Below are positions 1 through 7,943 of a stretch of DNA of 50,582 nt, one piece after another; positions within the stretch are counted from its first letter, which is position 1; each line of letters starts with the position of its first letter. This DNA is from Listeria valentina. GTDB lineage: Bacteria; Bacillota; Bacilli; Lactobacillales; Listeriaceae. The position numbers were made by a program, and so were the translations under genes. The notes beneath the pieces were generated by a model. It was not told the origin of the DNA. It saw only the letters and a list, made by a program, of their open reading frames with translations, and did not search any database. Where the stretch lies: the NCBI RefSeq assembly GCF_011800755.1, contig NZ_JAATJW010000013.1:1-50582 (forward strand), in the 5' to 3' direction.

Positions 1-68
1 ATGAAAAGGAGGCTCTTTATTTTGAAAATTTTTAAGTATTTACTCTTTTTGTGTCTACTTTATTGACA
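1..68. mobile_element. Probable right end of an IS3-type insertion sequence (partial)
   Basis: Read from outside inward (minus strand from 68), the sequence begins TGTCAATAAAGTAGACAC (51-68). It starts with TG, as IS3-family ends do. The core at 51-64 recurs in inverted orientation at 50519-50532, where it again looks like an IS end. Decayed coding sequence starts immediately outside it at 69. Bases 1-32 could be the 3' end of a transposase: one frame is open from base 3 to a TAA at about 33-35. No transposase motif is visible, so the family call is an inference from terminus shape only. Confidence 0.5.
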
Positions 69-90
69 TCTATCCAAATTGTCATATAAT
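63..90 (+). promoter_or_regulatory. Possible outward hybrid promoter at the IS junction
   Basis: TTGACA (63-68) lies exactly at the presumed IS tip. It is followed after 16 bases by TATAAT (85-90) in the flanking DNA. Both hexamers match the sigma-A consensus perfectly. IS ends that carry an outward -35 are known to create such hybrid promoters. A transcript would run antisense to the decayed gene and towards the 3' end of pbuX. No plus-strand gene lies downstream, so function is unproven. Confidence 0.45.
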
Positions 91-624
91 CCCTCCATCA
101 TTGATAGTAACACCCCAAACTGGAATTCATCTGTATTTTTTTATTCCCTCAAATGGACTATGTACTGATCGTTTTTATAATATCGTTTAATTACCCTTAC
201 CTCATTTGCTGAACTATCTTCACCAATTCTAAAAAGGGGGATCTATAAATAACACGAACCATGAAAAGTAACAGTTCAAAAGCGCCTAACATCTCAAAGA
301 TTTTACTATATTATAGCATTGAATAGACTTTTTTAGCATTAGGAAACCAGAATAGTATTCATGAGTTAAAATGAAAGAAAATTCGCTACTATATTGCCAT
401 TTGTTACTTCATTTCTGGTATACGTCCATCTGTTCTCGAAAAAATATCTAAATCTTACAGATATTGGTTTTTAATGTGTGTCGAATAAATATCATATTGA
501 AATGACGGTTCAATTTTTGAATTTCCCATCGCTGACCACATTCCTATGAGTTTACTTTCGAAATAGCCTTCATTGTTAATGAGTAACTTCCCCTAAAAAG
601 AAATCTATCTGAAATTATGGTCTT
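69..624 (-). pseudogene. Decayed gene of unknown function, truncated by the IS end
   Basis: No intact ORF exists here, but the minus strand reads as protein-like text broken by stops and frameshifts. Going from 624 down to 69, the open pieces include ISDRFLFRG, then (about 588-458) NNEGYFESKLIGMW and later EPSFQYDIYS, a stop at 455-457, and DLDIFSRTDGRIPEM in the same frame to a stop at 404-406. After a shift come KWQYSSEFSFILTHEYY and a stop at 286-288. Then come RIGEDSSANEVRVIKRYY, a stop at 141-143 and, in the same frame, DEFQFGVLLSMMEGLYDN, running straight into the IS terminus at 68. I do not recognise the family. The 3' end is lost beyond the window or destroyed by the insertion. Confidence 0.6.
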
Positions 625-666
625 CTTTCTATTCAACTCTCCCCCAAAAAGGGTTTTTCGTCAGGC

Positions 667-712
667 AAAAAAAGACTGTAAACAAAGTTTTTCACTACTT
701 TGTCTACAGTCT
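667..712 (-). terminator. Rho-independent terminator of the xpt-pbuX operon
   Basis: A 15-base stem with one mismatch (673-687 with 698-712) and a 10-base loop. On the minus strand it is followed by seven T residues. It lies 60 bases past the pbuX stop codon. On the plus strand no T-run follows, so it should work in one direction only. Confidence 0.9.
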
Positions 713-772
713 GAGACTCCTAATTTAAACATTTACGGATGACTTGTATCCACTGGAGAGAGTCTGTGTCAT

Positions 773-2083
773 TTATTTACTTTCACTTTGAAGTTCCGTT
801 TGCTCAGTTTCTTTCGGGTTACGATGCGGAATCATATTGAAAATAATATTTAATAAAATAGCTGTAAAACTGCCCGCTACAATCCCATTGCTCGTAAAGA
901 GTTGAACAAACGATGGGAAGTTTTGGAATAAATCAGGGACAACTGTGACACCAAGTCCCACCCCAACTGAGCAAGCGATAATCAGCAAGTTTTCTTGTGA
1001 GGTAAAATTCACTTTACCAAGCATTTTAATCCCTTGTGCCACAACCATACCAAACATGGCCACCATTGCACCACCTAGAACAGGTGTTGGGATAATCGTC
1101 GTAATTGCTCCAATTTTAGGAACTAGTCCTAAAACAATCAGAAATCCAGCTGTTACATAAATCACTTTTCTCGTTTTAATGCCTGAAAGTTGTACCAATC
1201 CGACATTTTGCGAGTATCCAGTATAAGGGAATGTATTAAAAATCCCTCCTAGAATAATCGCAAGTCCTTCTGCCCGGTAGCCTCTCGCCAAATCTTTTTT
1301 ACTGAGCGTTCGACCCACAATATCAGATAAAGCAAAATAAACGCCCGTTGATTCGACCATGCTAACAAGCGAAATCAAGATCATCGTAATAATAGCTGGC
1401 CATTCAAAGGAAGGCGCTCCAAAATAAAAAGGTTGTGGTAAATGGAACCAGTCTGCTTGTGAAACAGGAGCAAAATTAATGCCTCGTAAAATGATCGCGA
1501 CAATGGACCCTCCAATTAAGCCAATTAAAACGGCAATGGCTTTTGAAAAGCCGCGACCGAATCGATACACTAAAATAATTAAGAAAAGCGTAAAAAAGCC
1601 AAGACCAATATTATAAAATGAACCGAAATCCTTTGCTCCTTCTCCGCCAGCCAGATTATTGATGGCAACTGGGATGAGCGTGAGTCCGATAACCGTTACA
1701 ACCGAACCCGTTACAACCGGTGGGAAAAATTTGACCACTTTTGAAAAAAACGGAGCAATCAAAAGAACGAAAAGCCCTGATACGATAATCGAGCCGTAAA
1801 TCGCACCAATTCCCATATCTTGACCAATTAAAATAATCGGTGCAATAGCTTGTACCGCACAGCCGAGCACAACTGGAAGACCGATTCCAAAAAAGCGATT
1901 CATCGACAGTTGAAGCAAAGTTGCGATTCCACACATAAAAATATCAATCGAAACCAGATACGTCATTTGTTCTCCGTTAAACCCTAACGCACCGCCAATT
2001 AAAAGCGGTACAATAACAGCCCCTGCATACATGGCAAGAACATGCTGAAAGCCTAAAGCAGCCAGTCTTCCCTTACTAAGCAT
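773..2083 (-). CDS. pbuX: Xanthine permease
   Basis: Nucleobase:cation symporter of the NCS2/UraA family that imports xanthine across the membrane. The 436-residue protein is hydrophobic throughout, with about 12-14 predicted membrane segments. It starts with the typical LAALGFQHVLAMYAGAVIVP region and carries a QNVGLVQLSG stretch, the conserved QN motif of NCS2 carriers, in the central part. The start ATG has a GGGAGG ribosome site that overlaps the end of xpt, and the two genes are two bases apart. The pairing with xpt behind a guanine riboswitch, as in Bacillus subtilis, supports xanthine rather than uracil or uric acid as substrate. A strong terminator follows. Confidence 0.93.
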   Translation of the reverse strand: MLSKGRLAALGFQHVLAMYAGAVIVPLLIGGALGFNGEQMTYLVSIDIFMCGIATLLQLSMNRFFGIGLPVVLGCAVQAIAPIILIGQDMGIGAIYGSIIVSGLFVLLIAPFFSKVVKFFPPVVTGSVVTVIGLTLIPVAINNLAGGEGAKDFGSFYNIGLGFFTLFLIILVYRFGRGFSKAIAVLIGLIGGSIVAIILRGINFAPVSQADWFHLPQPFYFGAPSFEWPAIITMILISLVSMVESTGVYFALSDIVGRTLSKKDLARGYRAEGLAIILGGIFNTFPYTGYSQNVGLVQLSGIKTRKVIYVTAGFLIVLGLVPKIGAITTIIPTPVLGGAMVAMFGMVVAQGIKMLGKVNFTSQENLLIIACSVGVGLGVTVVPDLFQNFPSFVQLFTSNGIVAGSFTAILLNIIFNMIPHRNPKETEQTELQSESK

Positions 2084-2085
2084 TC

Positions 2086-2742
<657 letters not shown>

Positions 2743-2750
2743 TCAGTGCA

Positions 2751-2827
2751 AATCACTCATAGTCCGGTCATTTACGGTGCCCGGGTAGAAACTTATTGTC
2801 CATATCACAAAGATTATATAAGTGCAT
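2751..2827 (-). promoter_or_regulatory. Purine (guanine-class) riboswitch aptamer
   Basis: The minus-strand sequence contains the invariant purine-riboswitch core, including GTTTCTACC, GGGCACCGTAAATG and GGACTATG. P1 is formed by CACTTAT (around 2818-2824) with ATGAGTG (2754-2760). The base that reads the ligand, equivalent to C74 of the B. subtilis xpt aptamer, is C in GGACTATG. This predicts guanine/hypoxanthine rather than adenine. It sits between the promoter and the terminator upstream of xpt-pbuX and should switch the operon off when guanine binds. Confidence 0.95.
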
Positions 2828-2851
2828 ATTTTATTCACTTGAAGTCTTTTC

Positions 2852-2881
2852 ATTATAACGCCGTAAAGCTACGTGGGTCAA
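2852..2881 (-). promoter_or_regulatory. Promoter of the xpt-pbuX operon
   Basis: TTGACC (2876-2881) and TATAAT (2852-2857) on the minus strand, spaced by 18 bases. They lie just upstream of the riboswitch aptamer and match the sigma-A consensus in 11 of 12 positions. Confidence 0.85.
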
Positions 2882-2889
2882 CCACTTTT

Positions 2890-4401
2890 TTAGTTTTTTA
2901 ACTTGTAAACGAATTCATATCGCCGATTTAAAAGCGCAATCAAATGATCTGGATTCAAACCTTCTCCTGTTGTATCTTTCAAAATCTCAAGCGGTTTTTT
3001 GAGCTTGCCATATTGGTGAATATGTTCTGTAAGCCATTCCCGTATAGGCGAGTAGTCTTCGCTTGCAAGAACCGCTTCCACATCTTTCAAATCCTTTTGC
3101 ATCGCATCGAAAAATTGTGCCGCATACATCAAGCCAAGCGCATAAGATGGGAAGTATCCAAAATCGCCACCTGCCCAGTGAATATCTTGTAAGGCACCTT
3201 CACTGCTTTTTTCTGGACGAATGCCCAAATAAGCTTCATATTTGTCATTCCAAGCCGCTTCGAGATCTTTCACTTCAAGCTCTCCATTTATGAGCGCTTT
3301 TTCAAGTTCGTAACGAATCATGATATGAAGTGGGTAAGTTAAAATATCTGCTTCAATCCGGACAAGCGAACTTTCCGAAATATTTGCTGCCCGGTAAAAT
3401 TCTTCAAGCGAAACTTTTCCAAACGCAGGCTCTTGTTTGATCAAATCTGGATAATTACTTTTCCAAAACGCAAGGCTAGATCCTAGGATGATCTCATAGA
3501 AGAGCGACTGCGATTCGTGGATGCCCATGGATGCCCCTTCTTTTAGTGCTGTCCCAATGAGGTTTCTGCCAATATTCTGCTCATAAATCGCGTGTCCGCC
3601 TTCATGGATGATTCCAAAAACGGCCATTTTAAAATTATCCTCATCATAGCGTGTTGTGATCCGCACATCACCAAGATTTAAGCCAATCGCGAATGGATGG
3701 ACTGTCGTATCAAGTCTGCCTGCTTCAAAATCAAAGCCCATTTTAGCTAGAATAGCTTCGCTAAAAGCTCGCTGTTTTGCTTCACTCATACGAACTGCTA
3801 AGCCACTTGCATCTGGGCGAGACCCTTCCTTAGCCATTTTTTCACGCAATTCAAGGATGGCTGTTCGAAGTTTCCCGAAAACTTCATCCAGAATTTCAAC
3901 TGTCATTTCGGGCTCATACTGGTCAAGCAATGTATCATACTTATTATCCTTGTAGCCCCAGTGTTCCACAAATTTTCGCTTAAACGCAACAATCTCCGTT
4001 AAATACGGCTCAAATTTCGCAAAGTTATCTTCCGCTCTTGCCTCTGCCCAAATATTTTCAGCATCTGCAACGAGCTTTGAATACGCTTGAAACTCTTCAT
4101 GCGGGATTTTCTTATTTAGCTCGTACACCCGGCTCGACTCTTCAAGCGACTTTTGCGTTACTTCATCCAGTTCTGCCTTATGCGGGGCAAGTGCTGCAAT
4201 AAAAGCTGCCATTTCTTCTGAAACTTCCATTTCGAAGATTTGCCCAGCAAGGACACCAATCACTTCAGAACGCCCTTCTGCTCCTTTTTTTGGAATCTTT
4301 GTTCGAATGTCCCAATAAACCAAATTCAACGCTTCCTGAAGTGCTGATTTTTTCTTCAAAAAAGCCAAAAAATCCCGTTTTAATTCTGCTACTGTTTCCA
4401 T
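2890..4401 (-). CDS. M32-family carboxypeptidase (thermostable carboxypeptidase 1 type)
   Basis: Zinc metallocarboxypeptidase of the Taq carboxypeptidase (M32) family, which trims C-terminal residues from peptides in the cytoplasm. The 503-residue length is normal for the family. The zinc motif HEGGH lies at about residue 266, in IIHEGGHAIYEQN, and HESQSLFYE follows about 30 residues later, as in other M32 enzymes. I chose the ATG at 4399-4401 because AAGGAG sits eight bases upstream. An in-frame GTG at 4410 overlaps that site. The gene follows the THUMP methyltransferase at once and is probably cotranscribed. No clear terminator is seen before the xpt promoter. Confidence 0.92.
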   Translation of the reverse strand: METVAELKRDFLAFLKKKSALQEALNLVYWDIRTKIPKKGAEGRSEVIGVLAGQIFEMEVSEEMAAFIAALAPHKAELDEVTQKSLEESSRVYELNKKIPHEEFQAYSKLVADAENIWAEARAEDNFAKFEPYLTEIVAFKRKFVEHWGYKDNKYDTLLDQYEPEMTVEILDEVFGKLRTAILELREKMAKEGSRPDASGLAVRMSEAKQRAFSEAILAKMGFDFEAGRLDTTVHPFAIGLNLGDVRITTRYDEDNFKMAVFGIIHEGGHAIYEQNIGRNLIGTALKEGASMGIHESQSLFYEIILGSSLAFWKSNYPDLIKQEPAFGKVSLEEFYRAANISESSLVRIEADILTYPLHIMIRYELEKALINGELEVKDLEAAWNDKYEAYLGIRPEKSSEGALQDIHWAGGDFGYFPSYALGLMYAAQFFDAMQKDLKDVEAVLASEDYSPIREWLTEHIHQYGKLKKPLEILKDTTGEGLNPDHLIALLNRRYEFVYKLKN

Positions 4402-4406
4402 TCTCG

Positions 4407-5549
4407 TCACTCCTTCACACGTGGTTTTCGTGGTCCCCAGTACTGATACAAATCGGTACGAAGATAGCCATTATAAAGCTTCCGTTTCTTCGTAGCCTTC
4501 TTGCCGTAAACCTCTTCAAACGCTTCATAACTCGTGATCACATAAATCGACCAAGTAGGGAGTTTCGCATACACTTCGCCCATTTCGCGGTAAAGCTTTC
4601 GAATACTCGCCTCATCTTCAAGCCGCTCTCCATAAGGTGGATTGGCAACGACAACACCGTATTCCTTATCCGTCGTAAAATCACTTACTTGCATTTGTTT
4701 AAAGGAGATCAAATCTCCAAGGCCCGCTTCGCTGGCATTTTGTTTGGCGCGCTCCACCATTTTGTGATCAATGTCTGCCCCGAGAATATCAAGCGGTTGG
4801 TCATAATTTGCCAAACTTTCCGCTTCTTCCCGAGCTTCCTTAAAAATCTTTTCAGGCATCCAGTCCCACTCCTCACAAGCAAAGCTACGGTTAAAGCCTG
4901 GTGCAATATTTTGACCAATCAGAGCGGCTTCAATTGGAATCGTGCCAGATCCACAAACTGGATCATAAAACGGACGATCCGGATGCCAACTCGTTAATAA
5001 AACAAGTGCAGCTGCCATTGTTTCTTTAAGTGGCGCATCTCCTTGCGTCGTCCGGTAGCCACGTTTATGAAGGCCTTCTCCGCTTGTATCAATCGTAATC
5101 GTGACTTTATCTTTTAAAAGAGCTACTTCAATTTTAAATAGCGCTCCTGTTTCAAGTAATCGACCACTTCTACGATATTTTGCTTGCAGCCGACTTACAA
5201 TCGCTTTTTTAGTGATGGCTTGGCAATCTGGCACGCTAAACAAAGTGGACTTTACAGATTTCCCTGAAACTGGAAAAACGGCATCTAGTGGTAAAAAATC
5301 TTCCCAAGGTAAAGCTTTTGTTTTTTCAAATAATTCATCAAAGGTTGTTGCTTTGAACTCGCCAACGACAATCTTAACGCGGTCCGCAGTGCGCAGCCAA
5401 AGATTAGCACGTGCAATCGCTAGTTTATCGCCTTTAAAAAGCACTTTCCCATTTTCGACTTGTGGGGTGTAGCCTAGTCGTTTGACTTCTTTTCCGACAA
5501 TCGCTTCAAGCCCTGATGCTGCAGTTGCTAAGAGTTGAAATTCCGACAC
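4407..5549 (-). CDS. THUMP-domain class I RNA methyltransferase (YpsC/RlmL type)
   Basis: Predicted SAM-dependent N2-guanine methyltransferase acting on 23S rRNA. An N-terminal THUMP RNA-binding domain (about residues 1-160) is followed by a Rossmann methyltransferase domain with the SAM site DPVCGSGTIPIEAA and the catalytic NPPYGERL motif near residue 305. At 380 residues it corresponds to the single-domain B. subtilis YpsC protein rather than the fused E. coli RlmKL. It starts at ATG 5549 after a GGAGGAA site and ends six bases before the carboxypeptidase start. The exact target guanosine in this organism is inferred from the family. Confidence 0.88.
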   Translation of the reverse strand: MSEFQLLATAASGLEAIVGKEVKRLGYTPQVENGKVLFKGDKLAIARANLWLRTADRVKIVVGEFKATTFDELFEKTKALPWEDFLPLDAVFPVSGKSVKSTLFSVPDCQAITKKAIVSRLQAKYRRSGRLLETGALFKIEVALLKDKVTITIDTSGEGLHKRGYRTTQGDAPLKETMAAALVLLTSWHPDRPFYDPVCGSGTIPIEAALIGQNIAPGFNRSFACEEWDWMPEKIFKEAREEAESLANYDQPLDILGADIDHKMVERAKQNASEAGLGDLISFKQMQVSDFTTDKEYGVVVANPPYGERLEDEASIRKLYREMGEVYAKLPTWSIYVITSYEAFEEVYGKKATKKRKLYNGYLRTDLYQYWGPRKPRVKE

Positions 5550-5575
5550 GTCTGTTCCTCCTTTTTTTTATCAAG

Positions 5576-5656
5576 AAAAAAGCTGTTTCAAAAAAGTGAA
5601 TGCGTTTTTCGCGCTGTGGCTTTCGCCGATTCCCCACTCCTTTGAAACAGCTTTAT
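5576..5656 (-). terminator. Terminator downstream of rnpB
   Basis: A 14-base inverted repeat, AAAGCTGTTTCAAA (about 5642-5655) with its complement at 5578-5591, flanks a loop of about 50 bases. A short T-rich stretch follows on the minus strand. It lies between the rnpB 3' end and the methyltransferase start and probably ends rnpB transcription. The large loop makes its efficiency uncertain. Confidence 0.6.
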
Positions 5657-5674
5657 TTTTAAAATTATCCTGCT

Positions 5675-6063
5675 ATTAACGTTCTATAAGCCATGTTCTG
5701 TCCTAAGCGAATTTGCAGGCACACTCGCTTAGGGATAATCATCTATCTGCACCGACAAAAATTGCCGTGCCTCTTCCCTTGTTCAAATTCCTCGGGAAAA
5801 GTGCCCCTACCATAGTTTGAGTTTCTCGCTCGTGGGGTTTACCTCGTTCCACTTCTTTTATTTCTAAAAGAACTTCGTCACTGTGGCACTTTCAAGGATA
5901 TAAGGCCTTATCCAAAGACTTAGGCCCTTCACCTGCCGTCAAACCGCAAAAGCGGAATGCCCTGGCTTATTGTTTCACCAGGCACGATCACTACGAGCAT
6001 CGCAGCCCGTGCGAGCATGGACTTTCCTCTGCTAAAAAAGCAGCGATTATCCGAACGTTAACA
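5675..6063 (-). ncRNA. rnpB: RNase P RNA, type B
   Basis: Catalytic RNA subunit of ribonuclease P, which cleaves the 5' leader of tRNA precursors. The minus strand begins GTTAACGTTCGGATAATCGC and contains the diagnostic blocks GAGGAAAGTCCATGCTCGCA, AGTGCCACAGTGACGAAG, GTGGAACGAGGTAAACCCC and TAGATAGATGATTA. It closes with ACATGGCTTATAGAACGTTA. The 5' and 3' ends pair (TAACGTTC with GAACGTTA), as expected for P1. The order of blocks and the absence of A-type elements fit the Bacillus (B) class. The position between gpsB and the THUMP methyltransferase matches my recollection of Listeria. Ends are good to a few bases. Confidence 0.96.
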
Positions 6064-6064
6064 G

Positions 6065-6099
6065 AAAAAGGCGCCGCGCAAAGTAGCTAGGCGCCCTTT
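6065..6099 (-). terminator. Terminator after gpsB
   Basis: The minus strand shows AAAGGGCGCC and GGCGCCTTTTT around a loop of about 14 bases. This GC-rich stem with a T-run starts 16 bases past the gpsB stop. It sits directly upstream of the rnpB 5' end, so rnpB must start at its far edge or be fed by readthrough. I could not identify a separate rnpB promoter with confidence. Confidence 0.8.
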
Positions 6100-6114
6100 A
6101 AGATACTATCACAA

Positions 6115-6465
6115 TTACTCTTTATCGTCCAGCTTATTTCCAAAAACATGTTTTTCTAAGTTAGATAACCGTTTCAAAATATCAAAATTGGTTGTTCCAG
6201 CTGGCTGAACTGGAGCTTCGTAAGTACTACTTGGTGCAGCAGCAGGTTCACGTCTAGCCGAACCACCTGCATCTAGTTCTTGAACCAAGCGAATGTTTTC
6301 AGCTTGTAAAGCTTCAATTTCTTGTGTAAATGTTCCGTAATCTTTGATGACTAAGTCGAGAAATTCATCGACGTCCTCAGGATTATAGCCACGGAGACCT
6401 GTTTTAAATTCTTTTTCTAAAATTTCTTTTGCCGTTAAATTATATTCAAATTGCTCTTGAGCCAT
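6115..6465 (-). CDS. gpsB: Cell division and cell-wall coordination protein GpsB
   Basis: Small DivIVA-like adaptor that binds class A penicillin-binding proteins at the septum. The 116 residues show the N-terminal DivIVA-type membrane/PBP-binding module, with the conserved LTAKEILEKEFKTGLRGYN stretch and DVDEFLDLVIKDY. A coiled coil follows, then a variable Ala/Pro linker (about residues 70-90) and a C-terminal helix. It starts at ATG 6465 after an AGAGGTGGAG site. In Listeria, GpsB acts with PBP A1, whose gene lies 2.4 kb away (8860-11442). It has its own likely promoter and terminator. Confidence 0.96.
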   Translation of the reverse strand: MAQEQFEYNLTAKEILEKEFKTGLRGYNPEDVDEFLDLVIKDYGTFTQEIEALQAENIRLVQELDAGGSARREPAAAPSSTYEAPVQPAGTTNFDILKRLSNLEKHVFGNKLDDKE

Positions 6466-6505
6466 AATTCTCCACCTCTATCTTTTCTTTACGTCATATA
6501 TGGAT

Positions 6506-6545
6506 AATATACTCTTATTTTTCCAAATCTAAACACATTTGTCAA
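6506..6545 (-). promoter_or_regulatory. Likely gpsB promoter region
   Basis: On the minus strand TTGACA (6540-6545) is followed after 17 bases by AAAAAT (6517-6522). A second candidate -10, TATATT, lies at 6506-6511. The -35 is perfect but the right -10 is unclear. The gap between ypsA and gpsB supports an independent start. Confidence 0.5.
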
Positions 6546-6572
6546 TGTAAACCCTCTTTTTTTAAAAAACCT

Positions 6573-7121
6573 TTAGAAATCGTTTTCCGTTTCGTAAACG
6601 ATTTCTTGCAACTCATAAAAGTCAATCAGTTCTAATTGATAGTTTCCTGCTTTCGCTTCCTCTTTGGCTCGCTCATAAAAAAAGCGTGGCGATCCTTCTT
6701 TCTCAAGGTCATAAAGTAGCAATGTGCCATCGGTATGATCGATTAAAAAACGGTCTCGAAGTTCAAATTGACCAGGGTTTTCATAAGGACGTTCCGTGAT
6801 ATAAGCATGGTAATCAGCACTACTCACCACTTCTTCTTGCCAAAGTTTATTCGCTTCATTCCAATTTTCGGATTGCCCAGTAAATGGTTCAAGAATCGCT
6901 AATTTAATAGGAAAAGATTTTTCTTTTAGAGCTGAAATCACCTCTCCCGCCCAAAGTTCAGTTCCGAGCTGTCCAGAAATAATCACCCACTCAAGTCCAT
7001 CTTCAAGATACATCATGAGTTTTTTTTCGAGCGCTAAACGAATATACTTACTTTCTGGGGCATCTCGTTTAAAAACACCCAGCTCAAAATTTTTATAGCC
7101 CGTTACTACAATGGATTTCAA
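6573..7121 (-). CDS. YpsA family protein (DUF1273, SLOG-like)
   Basis: The 182-residue protein matches the YpsA/DUF1273 family. It has a Rossmann-like SLOG fold proposed to bind nucleotides or NAD-type ligands. Visible features are the N-terminal VVTGYKNFELGVF strand and loop, the glycine-containing IISGQLGTELWAGEV segment and FLIDHTDGTLLLYD near residue 130. In B. subtilis, YpsA overexpression affects cell division, and here too it neighbours gpsB. The start overlaps the yppE stop by four bases (ATGA), so the two are cotranscribed. Its biochemical role is not established. Confidence 0.88.
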   Translation of the reverse strand: MKSIVVTGYKNFELGVFKRDAPESKYIRLALEKKLMMYLEDGLEWVIISGQLGTELWAGEVISALKEKSFPIKLAILEPFTGQSENWNEANKLWQEEVVSSADYHAYITERPYENPGQFELRDRFLIDHTDGTLLLYDLEKEGSPRFFYERAKEEAKAGNYQLELIDFYELQEIVYETENDF

Positions 7122-7477
7122 TCCGTTTCCTCCAAACTACGGTAAACGCGTTCGAGCGTGTATTTAGACGATTCATAGTGATCATGAAAATGCTTATAAA
7201 ACGATTTGCCATTAAAAGCATTTACCGCTGTCATTTGAATATTGTCACAGCACTGCTTAAGCTGCATCTCCGTTAGATAATGAGGACGCACTTTGTTTAC
7301 CCAAGGAATGGCTTCAAGTAAAAAAGCATCAACAAGTTCTTTTGCGTGATCCACAAAAGGCTTCATATCTTGATAAAAATCAAATTCCACTTGATTTTCA
7401 CGATTGGCCAGATATTTTTGCCAATTTTTTTCATTTTGTTCTTGCAACCACTTCGTTTTTTGTTTTAACTCTTTCAT
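7118..7477 (-). CDS. YppE family protein (DUF1798)
   Basis: A 119-residue soluble, mainly helical protein resembling B. subtilis YppE. The pattern DFYQDMKPFVDHAKELVDAFLLEAIPWV, read here in shorter parts, and the VRPHYLTEMQL segment match the family by eye. It has no signal peptide, membrane segment or catalytic motif, and no function is known to me. The ATG at 7477 follows an AAAGGA site by ten bases. The stop overlaps ypsA. In B. subtilis yppE lies near recU-ponA, and the same neighbourhood is kept here. Confidence 0.82.
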   Translation of the reverse strand: MKELKQKTKWLQEQNEKNWQKYLANRENQVEFDFYQDMKPFVDHAKELVDAFLLEAIPWVNKVRPHYLTEMQLKQCCDNIQMTAVNAFNGKSFYKHFHDHYESSKYTLERVYRSLEETD

Positions 7478-7702
7478 TTATCTGCGTTCCTTTCTATCCT
7501 TCTTTCGTTAGCATATCATACTACCTTAAAAAACGATAAAAACATGCTTATTTTAAAAGATGTTCATGCCCAAATAGCCATCTCTCCTTTCCATTTTTAC
7601 GATCCCATCTGAGAACAACAAACAGACTGCCCAGAAAGTATCCATGAAGTCTGTTTGTTGGTATTTTCTGAAAAAATGACTAAATTCAAGCACGAGTATG
7701 AT
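7478..7702. other. Non-coding stretch with a hairpin
   Basis: I see no ORF or coding-like text in this stretch. Its one clear structure is a perfect 13-base inverted repeat, listed separately at 7616-7660. The yppE promoter should lie at its left edge, but I found no convincing -35/-10 pair. Confidence 0.4.
7616..7660. repeat. Perfect 13-base inverted repeat (hairpin)
   Basis: CAACAAACAGACT (7616-7628) and AGTCTGTTTGTTG (7648-7660) flank a 19-base loop. Neither strand has a clean T-run after the stem, so it is not a standard terminator. It may be the worn terminator of the decayed gene at 7703-7943 or a structured RNA element. Confidence 0.6.
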
Positions 7703-7943
7703 TTATAAGCCACCGAAAGCATCATTTATTGATTTTAAAGTGGCTAGCCTGATAAGTTTGTTAACTTGTTCCATTTCGTTTAAATAAAAGATTCCATTTT
7801 GATCCGAAAAAGCAGCCTCAAACATGGTCTTTTCCTTTTTAATCCTTTCATCCCTTTTAACTACTTGCAGCTTGTCTAGAATAACTTTTAATGAAAGAAC
7901 CTGCTAAAAAGTTTTTTGCTAATTGACACAACTTATCTTCCAC
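7703..7943 (-). pseudogene. Frameshifted remnant of an unidentified small gene
   Basis: On the minus strand a frame opens with GTG at 7943 and reads EDKLCQLAKNFLAGSF. A shift near 7885 then moves to a 66-codon open frame (7703-7903) containing VILDKLQVVKRDERIKKEK, MFEAAFSDQNGIFYLNEM and VNKLIRLATLKSINDAF, ending in TAA at 7703-7705. The composition (charged, Leu/Lys-rich, helical) is protein-like. An ATG within the second frame would give only about 40 residues. I do not recognise the family. The intact part could still be a short expressed gene, but the split frames favour decay. Confidence 0.5.

Noticed and set aside
4290-4997. A 235-codon open frame on the plus strand opposite the THUMP methyltransferase
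   Set aside because: It is the reverse-strand shadow of a well-supported gene, has no ribosome site, and its composition is typical of antisense frames.
7616-7660. The 13-base hairpin as a rho-independent terminator
   Set aside because: No T-run follows the stem on either strand, so I list it only as an inverted repeat.
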